Positions 47,848-57,934 of a DNA stretch of 64,000 bases are shown piece by piece. The notes beneath the pieces were generated by a model. It saw nothing but the letters and a program-made list of their open reading frames with translations, was not told the DNA's origin and did no database searches. Location: NCBI GenBank assembly GCA_004794785.1, contig SJOL01001577.1:153258-217257 (forward strand), in the 5' to 3' direction. Position 1 is the first letter of the stretch. Each line of letters opens with the position of its first letter. A program made the position numbers and the translations under genes. This DNA is from Opisthorchis felineus (taxonomy: Eukaryota > Platyhelminthes > Trematoda > Opisthorchiida > Opisthorchiidae).

Positions 47848-48009
47848 GTAAGTCAAACTATGAATCACCAGTTACCTTACCTTGGATATTATCCCATTAT
47901 TATGTGAATTGATTGAATGCAGCCGATTCATTCCCGTGATACAAATTCATTTACGTCCAAGATACATGACCCGCCTATTCAGACAGTTTGTACAACCACC
48001 GTTAGTTGA

Positions 48010-49870
48010 CCACAGTTCCTTTGATATGTTGAAACGAGACGAATACGTGCTGTGTCCTAGAAATGTCCGAAAATTCGAACCATGTTTACTTGAATGCATA
48101 CCATGCAGTAGCTTTCCTTCGTTAGTGGGTATCTAATATGCTGATATTGCAGGTATATTAGGTTAGTGTGTAGCGAGTGGGGCCAGAGACACAGAGACAT
48201 GGGAGATGAACTAAGCGATTAAATTAACCCTCTGATAACATTTAAATGTCTTTCAGAGCACGGGACACAATCTGGGAAGCAAAGAATAACTACTTCCGCC
48301 ATACCAAGATTTTTGACGCCACTGATCTGTGGTACGCTCACCATATTTTTATGGACTGGTTTATTGCAGTAGGGTCGAACTAAGGCAAAGCCAGTACCCG
48401 AATGAAGATGGTTCATAAGTCGGATCTTTCCAGGCAGATGGCGTGCGAACCACAAGCAAATTGTATGCCCCAGTTTGTAGCTGTTACTTGACGGATGATG
48501 ACTTCATCAAGATTAGCAACTAAACGGTTTCTACCAAAACAGTTTAACTCGGCGAACAACTCTTCATCAGTAGTTCATTTCCCATCGCATGGGATAAGTC
48601 GTGGTCGTTCGCTTCTGAAGGTGTCTGTCTTGGTGATCAATTCCATTTGATTCTTCAAGTGAATTGTAGGTGACCAAATTGGTCCAATTAGTGCATTGTG
48701 CACCACGCAGACGGCGATACGTGTCTGCAGGCAAATCACACAACATATTTGGCTTTTCTTTCATCAACCATGTGAAGCTGGAATTAAGTCGCGGAAAAAT
48801 ACCTTCCCCGGACATGAAGGGTGTCAAACCCATCAATCTGCTGGAGCATTGGACCACGTTTGCAAAGAAAGTGGTGAATCCTTCTCAACAAAAACCATTC
48901 TGAAGATAGGTATTCGTTAAATTTTAAAAAAATTTTCTCAACCCCGTCAATAGGCTTACTCGTCTGATAAATTTTGGCCAAAGCCGTTCATTTTCTGCCC
49001 AGAGAATCTGCTATTCTGCAGTCTAAAAGAGAGACAGTTTTCAGGGTTCTATGCTATGCAATTCAACTGAGTAATTTAAAACAGGAGAGCAGAGAGATCC
49101 CGATCTCTTTTACTCCTTTATATTTTTATGGTTATTCCTGTGTCTGTCTGTCTGTCTATCTGTGTGTCTGTGGTATGCATTTGTCCTCACGCAAACATCA
49201 CTAACGCATATGGTCAGCTGAACATCCAGAGTCGAATTGTGCGGAGCGGATTCTAGCTCCATTTTCAAACATGTTACCGCGACGTAAGGGTGACCTAAGG
49301 GATTAGCTTACCACAGACAGTGGCCAACATGCCTGCCCACACGGTTGCCTTCTTGCAAAATATTCTCAGAGGCATTCGCTAAATCCAAACCAGTGTGCTT
49401 GCGGCAGTGAACAGCTACTTCGGTGTTAGTGACACCCAACACGTTGTAGGGAGTAGAAACAGCGTCCTCATACTTTTTGTAAAGCTGGTTGGATGGATGG
49501 AGGAGGTTTCGCACTGTTTTAAAGACATGTGTGCGTCCAAACATGCCCATCATTCCGGATCTTCCGGGTCATTTAGAAATGCAATATGAACACGATATCG
49601 TTTGGGTTCTTCCATATTTCGATCTGTGTTTAGAATCCCGGTGTTTGATCACGGAGACAGAGTCGCTCATTCACTGACAGCGGATATTTGGTTAGTGATA
49701 AAAACTCTGATGAGAAAATCCTGATCCAGACCACTCTACGATGTAACAGATCCGGGAGATCAGTGAAGAAAAACGGTGTGCCGATTGGTGCCTTTGCATT
49801 GCGCCATATAGAGAAAGTCACCCGAATATGGAAGTTCAGGTTTTTAGTTAAGCTATATTTACTATCTACA
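48010..49870. other. intron 2 of gene B, no exon recognised
   Basis: This is the bulk of a predicted 2,190-bp intron, alignable in part with gene A (for example 48,670 with 24,115) and absent from gene C. A TCTG-type microsatellite lies near 49,140-49,172. Extra micro-exons could hide here. I found none that has good splice sites and is conserved in phase with gene A. Confidence 0.45.
49140..49172. repeat. TCTG-type microsatellite
   Basis: A short run of TGTC/TGTCTG repeats lies within the predicted second intron of gene B. Gene A has no such run at the matching place. Confidence 0.8.
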
Positions 49871-50037
49871 GGTATATATATGTACATGTCATATATATAC
49901 ATGGTGCTTCACGCTTCCTCATACTACATATGACAACGGTCCCGAAATATATAGTGCGTCATATGGATGCAGACATGGCGGATTTTTATGTGCATTCTAA
50001 TATCATAAAATTGTTCCCCCACTTCACTTCTACACAG

Positions 50038-50714
50038 CCACACATGGTGACGAGACGTGTAAAAGGACACTGGACAACAGGAGGTCAGTTACTGTTAACG
50101 TACAAGGAGAACTAGGCAGTAATGCTCTCTCAGATGTCTTGATAAGTACCGAAATTTCAACCGAGCACGCTAGATCACCAGAAAACTCTCCAAATTCAAT
50201 GGAATCTGTTGGCCAAACCTGGACTAATCAATGCCCAGTCTGCAGACGAATATTTCGCCATCCATCGTTTCTCATAAGGCACCAGAAATCCCACATCACC
50301 CATCGTGGTTTCAAATGCAATATTTGTTCAAGCGCCTACAAACATTCGTTCGACCTTGTTAGGCACATGAGAAGGAGTCACGTGGATGAATTTCTTCCCC
50401 GTGCGAGGTCGTCGAGCGCACAAATACACGTATCAGAACAGGCAGGAAATCCATGTCCCGAATGCGGCACTCATTTTAAAAGTTGGAAACGTGTGAGAAA
50501 ACACCAAAAGGATATACATCTCGAAGCAGTGCGTCATGATTGCAAAAAATGTGGCTTGTCGTTTCCTCGTGAACTTCATTTAAAGAGACATGTCAGGCGG
50601 GCGCACGAAATTGAGGACAAGTGTACTTGCCCTTATTGCGGAAAGTCATTCACACGTTCAAGGAATCTGCCAAAGCACATTAGGAACGTGCATAAGCGTG
50701 AGCAAGCCGATTAA
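50038..50714 (+). CDS. zinc-finger gene B, exon 3 (five C2H2 fingers)
   Basis: The exon starts after a TTCTACACAG acceptor and reads PTHGDETCKRT in the phase set by exon 2. The joined product is 264 aa: signal peptide 1-24, a low-complexity acidic and serine-rich stretch to about residue 100, then five C2H2 fingers at about 105-258, starting CPVCRR, CNICSS, CPECGT, CKKCGL and CPYCGK. All ligands are present. The exon has no ATG until 50,199, so it depends on splicing or a late start. The product would most likely bind nucleic acid. A secretory leader on such a protein is unusual, and a second, unleadered isoform is possible. Confidence 0.85.
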
Positions 50715-50939
50715 ACATCCATGGGTCGACAGCAGGACTTTTGACCACTCAGTACGCATGAGTAGGACTTTGAATCGAATACAGGCTTAGTTTCATTGCA
50801 GTGTTATTGTTATATATTACATACAACAGTGGTTTCTGAGATAAATGGTCTGGTAAATAGAGTAAATTCAGTGTGATTTGAACTGATTTTTGCTAACAGA
50901 CAACCTCAGCAAAAGAAAACCAAGTCGTTTGTCCATCAA

Positions 50940-51360
50940 CATGTTTTGAGATTTTGAAAATATTTTGAGTTTTTCACAATATTGTCTACTGATTCTTGGT
51001 CTGAAGCAACATCGATCGGAGGGATCAGACCCAGTAATGGTCCAAACGAAAACATCGTCTCCGCCGCCTCTTCTCGGTGTGGGGGATTACTGCAAACATC
51101 ATGGTCCCCAAACGGGACCACGTACTCTATGTCAGCTTGACATATTATCCGAGCGTCAATGATCGCGGCATGTGTTTCACTTGACGCGAAGATTCTTTTC
51201 AGGATGCATGGGGTGGGAACATAAAACTGGAATCAGATGACATTTACTAGAAACCGTTTTCCAAGTACCAAATGGAAATGAATATTTGTTCCTGAATTCG
51301 TGAAACGGTGCATGAAAACAGCATAGGTGTTTGTTATTTTCTCGGACGGGATGTCGTACC
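50940..51360. repeat. segment shared downstream of genes B and C only
   Basis: About 400 bp here match 63,740-64,000 downstream of gene C, including GGGGATTACTGCAAACATCATGGTCCCCAAACGG, and are missing from gene A. A small hairpin GGTCCC-CAAAC-GGGACC lies at about 51,102-51,118 in copy B. Nothing else is recognised. Confidence 0.55.
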
Positions 51361-51369
51361 AGACGTTGA

Positions 51370-52900
51370 CAAAAATAGCTGTCCTCCTTAAAATCCGACT
51401 TTCAAGAAAATTTTGAGATGCTCGCAATGTTTGGCAAAGAATCGCAAACTTGTTCAGCGTGATCCAACCAAAGTTGGATAGCTTCTCGGTCTTATTAGTA
51501 CGCGTAGTTGGGAGAGGTCTATACCTTAATTTTGTGGGGAAAAATGTATAGTTGCTTGGTCGTCACAGAATTTTGGTGGTTATTGCAATGGCAAATAAAG
51601 AACGGACAAAACTTGACAAAAATGTCTGACTTTGTACAGTACTTGGTTAGTGCATCCTGTAGCTAGATTCATTTTAAGCTATCAAGAGTGTAACACGAGC
51701 CCAAACAGAGAGCGCCGGACGGTGATTAATTTGCTCTACAATCCCGAGGAGACGGCCTTCAGTCGCCGATTTCAGTGTCCCATTATTAGGCCTTAGAGAG
51801 TATGGTGATTTTCTGATTAAACACGCCAGCGCCTTGAAAATACTACCTTTATCATCAGTTCAACCAAACAGCTCGAAGAAGGCCAGCATGACGGTTTGAC
51901 TGACCAAAATTTGTGCTGATAATACGCATGGATTGTGGCCTGATCATATCCATTGTATTGGATTCAGCTTAATTGGGATTGAGCTTCGGGGAAGGGTTTA
52001 GCACTGCAAAGGAGGCGACCGTCGAAGAGATCAGTAGGAAAAGCGATTTACTCTAAATATATTTGCTCTAGTGGACAACAGTCAAACCGGTCCCCATTAA
52101 GTTATATCGATCCCGACTGTGTTATCACAAACGTCACATGAAATTTTGGTTCGGTCTTGATCAAACAATCACTCCGCCCAGACTAACTGCACCTAACTGA
52201 TATAAATAACTGGATAGTACGACTCGTCCAGATGGTATTTTGCCACATTCACACAAGAACCCGAAGTGGATTTCAAGGTCTCTGATCGGTCCGCGCTTTT
52301 GGTCTTGAAACACGCATGCCGCTGAATGCCTAAGTCCCAGTGACTGAATTCCGGCAGTTAGGTTTCACATCGCAGACCGACTCTACAAACGACACCGGAC
52401 ATACTGTTTCATGTGTACAATCACCACAAGTCCGATTGGGCTACCAAACCAAGGATTCCGGGGAATATTCACGAAGTTCATTCACTTAGAAATCCATCAA
52501 TACAAGCATCCACGCCCAGACCTAGCCAGGGCCGTAAGTTTACATTCAGAGCATCTCGGAAATCTGCCGAATCATCGAAGACATCGTCAGGGGACCAAGA
52601 GACCACCGCTTCATCAAACAAGTCACCTGGCGAGGTCTACAATTTTGACAAGACGATATGCAATGGAAAATGTGTTCAACATCACCCAACACTCATAAGC
52701 TTTATGAAAACTCTTCGACAGCCGATTCGCGGCTTCTCAAGCTCATCGCGATTTTCCATCAAAATTATGCATTTCTTCAAGTGTTCACATTGTTCATCTA
52801 GGGTATGGTAAGCCAATCATTAGATAGGTGGACCCCAGATAAAAACCACATTGTAAACTGCAAACACCTCCTAACGTACACAGACTGCCGAGCGAAATAG
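51370..52900. repeat. large repeat unit downstream of gene B
   Basis: This is the counterpart of 25,760-26,720, with an additional roughly 500 bp in the middle (about 52,000-52,660). A 132-codon serine-rich plus-strand frame at 52,413-52,811 runs from the extra piece into shared sequence. It is broken in copy 1 and is not treated as a gene. Confidence 0.55.
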
Positions 52901-53401
52901 AACGGGTCATTTAAGACGACACCCACTAATAGTATTTAAGTTTTGCGGTAAAAAAGCAAACGCCGCGAAGTTGTTGGTCCTCTAGCTGCACTGTGAGACT
53001 GCGGCTACCACATCTGTTGCAGTGATAGACAAAAGCAAGCTACTGCAATGGCACATTGCAAGGCATAAACACACGAACCCTCCCACCTTAACACCAACCA
53101 TCCACACCACTCAACCACCAAGGGCTCGAAGACTATGGAGCCACCGCATTGTACAATCTAAGATGGAAACTGACTGTTCCATTCAAGCTGCCTCATCAAA
53201 TTCGTGAAAGCCTGATGACCCATATAGGATGTTGGTGCCTCGAACCATTGGCAGTTCACAGCTTACCGTCTGTGTCAATATGAGCAACGATGGTGTGACC
53301 GTCACATCGATAGCGTGACTAGAACTAATGTATAACAACAAACTGATAGGGCCCTCTCACTGGACTCCGGTTGGTTTTGTGTTCCACTCGTACAGCTTCC
53401 A

Positions 53402-53447
<46 letters not shown>

Positions 53448-53920
53448 GCATAAAATCCCAAGATAAAATTGGGACAATATATAATGGAATCCAACGTAGC
53501 ACACTTCAACACACTACAGTAAAATTTGAACACAAATGATAGATAATTACGAATGATAACAAAGCCAGTCTGGCAACCCAAATCACGGGTTCAGTTGGCG
53601 AATCAAATTAGCCTACTCTACGTTTTGGCAATTCTACATCCCTTGACGATACATGGGTCTGACTACAGTCTACACAGGTTAACTTATCGCACACTCAGAC
53701 ACACACACAGAGCTGTCAGAATGGGGCTAATTGTGTCCTGCACATACAGAACAATGGTAGCATGATCAACACACATTGCCACTTGTTACTGACGCGTCTA
53801 TGATGCCCCCATCTGCGTTTAATTCCCACCCGAATGTCTACTGTGGATTCAAGCAACCATCAGTATGCAACAGGTTCGCCGAATCACATGAGAACAAACG
53901 ATAATTAACCAGACGCGAAT
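52900..53920. other. unassigned region with an AT microsatellite
   Basis: This is the shorter copy-2 equivalent of 26,720-29,480. Apart from the AT run at 53,405-53,442 nothing is recognised. Confidence 0.4.
53405..53442. repeat. AT dinucleotide microsatellite
   Basis: About 19 uninterrupted AT units, unrelated in position to the run at 24,748-24,785. Confidence 0.9.
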
Positions 53921-54279
53921 CAAAGTTGGTGTTAGAACGTTGTGATGATCCTACAGGATGCCAAGCCTCATTTGAAACTGAAAAATACCTCTGTAGTTGT
54001 GCTAATGGCCGCGACAATTCACGGTCTCTCTTAATTAGTTTTCTACACTAGCTCCGACTTGCGCCCCAATTATTGACAATTTTATGGATGCTAATAACGG
54101 GGCAGTGTGTGCCTCAGAGCAAAACAAGCGTGAAGGCATGGTTGGTTGGTCACTGAAAATAAATAACATTCGATCAGCTCTAACAAGCTTTTGGTGCTGG
54201 CTGTCATGCTACCCGAATGTAATACGGGGACTGAGGTACTGCCAGTCTGCCCAAGCCCAGAGAAGAGCAGTCTGTATAT

Positions 54280-54930
54280 TTTTCACATAATGTTTATCTA
54301 TTAAATACCCTTATCTACCTGGAGCCAGTGCAAACAATCTTCGCGCTCGCTGGATCGTCTGGATCGCTTGACATTGCCGTGACTGATTTTCATGGGGAAC
54401 TGGGTTCAAACGCAGTTGACACAGGCAACTTTAGTTGCGACTATACTGATCCAAAAGGGCTTTTGTTGGTGGAAAAATCCCCTTTCCATTCATTCTTCAC
54501 GCAAGTAGATCAAGTGTTTCCTCAAAAGTGTACCAGACGGAGTTTCGTTGTGCTATCACAGGTCAGCCAAATTGCAGTAGCATGAGAAACTGTGATATCT
54601 GCTTGGTGAGTCGGAGCAAACTACGCTTTGATTGTGCGACGACGAGTCCTAATTTATTTATGGGAATTCACCGCAACGTGAATCCGTAAACAATGAGAAA
54701 CTGTGATATCTGCTTGGTGAGTCGGAGCAAACTACGCTTTGATTGTGCGACGACGAGTCCTAATTTATTTATGGGAATTCACCGCAACGTGAATCCGTAA
54801 ACAACAAACGGATTATCGCAGCGCGCCACCATATATGCAATGGTCGAAGCACTAACGCAGACAGCGACATCTCTGGTTCACCGTGGTGATTAGTCAGATA
54901 GACGGTGAGAATTTGATGGATGCAATGCTA
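54280..54930. repeat. start of repeat unit copy 3
   Basis: From CATAATGTTTATCTATTAAAT the sequence matches 14,720 onward and 40,940 onward, directly after sequence matching 29,880. This is the truncated left end of the third unit. It includes the perfect 111-bp tandem duplication. Confidence 0.65.
54582..54803. repeat. perfect tandem duplication, 2 x 111 bp
   Basis: 54,582-54,692 and 54,693-54,803 are identical, each starting ATGAGAAACTGTGATATCTG. The single-copy relative in unit copy 1 is around 15,245-15,370. A recent replication or repair event, or an assembly artefact, could produce this. Confidence 0.95.
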
Positions 54931-54949
54931 CGCAAAAAATACAAGGCTT

Positions 54950-55785
54950 CTAAGCATGAAGCTTGACTCTATTTCAATTTCCATGAGCATCATAATGTGT
55001 GGCAAAATGTGTACAACCACACAAATTCAAAAAGCTGTTATATATTTTGCCAAAAGATGATTAGGCTAAATTTACACCCACCGAATAAGTCAACCGGTGA
55101 GTTGACTCGTCAAGGCCTCAGCAACGTTATGGTCCGCAATACCCGGCAAACTGTACTCCAAATTGTACCACCAAGTTGCCAATTAAATACGATCTCTGAC
55201 TTGCACAAACTATCAGGCAAATTTGTGAGATATATTTAAAATTCAACACATCAGTGGTCCTTAAATTTCTTGATAAAGTGTAAGAAACACGACGGAGTCT
55301 ACAAGGCCCAGCACTTCTGGATCGGTAGACTGTCGCTGGTAACGCTATCGGATGAGGAGTTTGTAACAAAAGCAGGCGTAGCATCCAAGCATGAAGCTTG
55401 GATCTAGTTTAATTTCACTGAACATTATAGTGTGTGGCAATATTTGTACTGCCACACAAATTCAAAAAACTGTTAAATATTTTGCCAAAAGACGATTAAG
55501 CTAAATTCCACCCACCGAATACGTCCACCGGTGAGTTGACTCGTCAAGGTTTCAGCAACTTCATTTGTGAGTATAGTCCACCGATCCCCGGCGAACTGGA
55601 CTCCAAAGTGTACGACCACCTTGTCAGTTAAAAGCGCTCTCTGACTTGCATAAACTGTCAGGCAAATTTTTCAGGTATATTTAAAAGTCAACACACCAGT
55701 GGTATTCATATTTCATGATAAAATATAAAAACACTAAGAAGACTACATGACCGTGCATTTTTGGATCGGCAGGCTGACTGTGGCT
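54950..55785. repeat. tandem duplication of about 435 bp, diverged
   Basis: 54,950-55,385 and 55,388-55,785 align at about 80%, both starting with GCATGAAGCTTG and including CGGTGAGTTGACTCGTCAAGG and TTTTGCCAAAAGA. Copy 1 has one version (15,540-15,955). The duplication is older than the 111-bp one next to it. Confidence 0.8.
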
Positions 55786-55829
55786 ACAAAAGCAGTCTAT
55801 GACAATCCCATGTTGCAAGTTACAAGGTA

Positions 55830-56715
55830 CGTACACTCTTTCCATCTCATCCATTCATGAACAGCTAGGTCGCTGGAAGGTTTAGCTAATTGGGAAATCA
55901 CCTGATTTACGCACGACGGTGTTGTTTTGGGCCTTTGACAATCCGCAACCGATCGCCTTCGACAAAAACGTTGGGTATCGAGGGGAAGTGGGGATAGAAC
56001 AAATAAGTAACCTCCCAGAGAGAGGATTGCGTCACCTTCAACGACCAGAAGGTTGTTTGAACAGTGAGCTCAAACTGGGACCAGGTTTTTTTGTTTTTGT
56101 TCGTCAAGTCAACGATGTCCTGACGAAGCTTCTTCGTGGTGGACCAAACAATGCGGACGAAACCTCTCCCATTCCTTAACGTAATGGACAAGTCTGCACC
56201 TCTCTGTTTCGTTGTTGTGACGAAAATGGTCTAATTATAGTTGTCTGAATTTTCATAAATTCATTGGGTTTCAGGTAAAGGTTTCTAACTAATGACATAG
56301 ACGATAATTTCGTTCACCGTACAACAAATATGGTGGGGCAATCTAAATTTGTGAGCGAAATCGTGAACCCATGAAATCTGGATCCAATTAAATTGATGAC
56401 GCAGAAAATCGATGTGGAAACCGTAGAAACCAAAAAATTTAGGTTTCACACAACTCGTCTTCAACTTTGTGCACGGACAAATCTTGCTCAAACGATAACC
56501 GTCCACATGATAGACAATAGTTTAGTGCGGATGGCATGGAAAGTGGCTCGTAAGTGCCGCTTGAAACTCAAGTCGATTGATAAGCATGCATCACAATGCA
56601 AAGGCAAATGTACCGTAAATTGCAGCAATTGGCGCACCTGAGAGAGCAGCTGGTTGAATTTTGTAAGTCAGCTAATTCGAAAATCGCCTGATTTACGCAC
56701 GACAGTGATGTCTAG
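55830..56715. repeat. unit segment bordering the young duplication
   Basis: This segment aligns with 16,030-16,900. A CTGATTTACGCACGAC word occurs at about 55,901 and again near 56,686, about 785 bp apart, just before the edge of the 5.9-kb near-identical block at 56,715. The repeated word may mark the breakpoint. Frames of 82-94 codons here are not conserved. Confidence 0.6.
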
Positions 56716-57498
56716 AAATTCCACTTCCGTTAGCAAACCACACCATCTACTCAGTTTGTTATATGGGTACGCCTGTTCCAATGCCTCCCTAGAGTTAAGT
56801 CTCGGGGTTGCTGTGTTCCATTTATGAAGAACCATGTCATGATGTAGCAAACCGCCCACGGAATGGCAATCTTACTGCCATCTCGCTGGTATGATCACAG
56901 TTTGAGAACTCATTTTCCCTTGACCGGAAATGGTATGTATAGCAAAAAGAGCAGGAACTGAATGATTCGTTCAACAGGAGATGAAGGGAACAGAGTAGGA
57001 AATGTTTTCGCAATAAATCTTCCACCGTGACGAACAAAATATCACACATAGAGTTTCAGAAATGGAATGATCTGGGTGTGTTGCATGATTACTCTGTTGC
57101 GATGACTCGTCGAACCGGTGTGTCTAGGATGGCTGGAGTATGAATGATTGTTTAATGGACGAGTGGTTGCACACACTGTTTAGTTGTTACCAAATTATTT
57201 GATAAGTTTCAGTCGTTACTTTGGTCTCCTTGCATCAGTGTGATTCGCTCTAGTTTACACCGGTCAAGTGGCGGTCAGTTGGCTGCACTTTGGAGTCAGT
57301 GCAAACCACATGTGATAGGTAAATCAGGGATTTCTGTTGTGGGGTTTGCGGGATATGTATTGTTCATATTCACATCACTCTCGTTTGAACGGCCGACATC
57401 CTGTCCTGGCGTAATTATTCTGGTGAGTCCATACCAAAGGGGGGAAGCACTGGACTAGAGTTTCGCTCTTATCATCATCAGTGCTCCTGTCATCCTCG

Positions 57499-57934
57499 CC
57501 AGGACAGGATGACGACCGTTCAAACGAGATTGATGTGAATACGAACACCGCATATCCCGCCAACCCCACAACAGAAATCAAAAAGTTGTCCAGCAGGTTT
57601 CAGGCGTCTGTGGCGCTACCTGACTGGGAAGTCCTGACTGGCGAATCAATCGATCGTCACAACCAGGACAGTTACTGGGTCGTCGTTCGATGAGGAGTCG
57701 GACACACCGATCACATGGCTCAAGCGTGAAAGCGTTTGCCTGTTCACATGGGAAAAATCAGATGCGTCCAATACGCGCTAGCGGGAGTAGTGGTAACACG
57801 CTCGCCTCGCATGTCGGATATCCGGAGTTCAAGCTCCGACACGGCGAAAATCGAGCCCAGTGCTTCCCCCTTTGGGGTGGACTCACCAGAATAATTACGC
57901 CAAGACAAGATGACGACCGTGCAAATGATATTGA
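57499..57934 (+). repeat. tRNA-derived SINE-like element, duplicate
   Basis: This is a duplicate of 42,905-43,340, copied as part of the larger block rather than by its own transposition. The tRNA-like core is at 57,778-57,849. The B-box-like region differs by one base (CAAGCTCC for CAAGCCCC). Confidence 0.7.

Larger units (their letters stand above)
42120..48005. repeat. recent 5.9-kb near-identical duplication, left member
   Basis: The segment matches 56,715-62,592 at about 99% by eye, with offset 14,594 on the left falling to 14,587 on the right through a few small indels. Edges are abrupt. On the left the match fades at GAA-TT-CACT-CCGTTAGC (42,121 and 56,715). On the right identity collapses after TACAACCACC (48,000). 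It contains the SINE-like element, its fold-back, the promoter, and exons 1 and 2 of gene B. Other parts of copies 2 and 3 are about 80-90% similar, so this patch is younger. Confidence 0.85.

Noticed and set aside
52413..52811. 132-codon serine-rich frame
   Set aside because: It crosses from copy-2-specific sequence into sequence whose copy-1 relative does not keep the frame open.
54582..54803. CRISPR or satellite array
   Set aside because: Only two adjacent identical copies without spacers. It is a simple tandem duplication.
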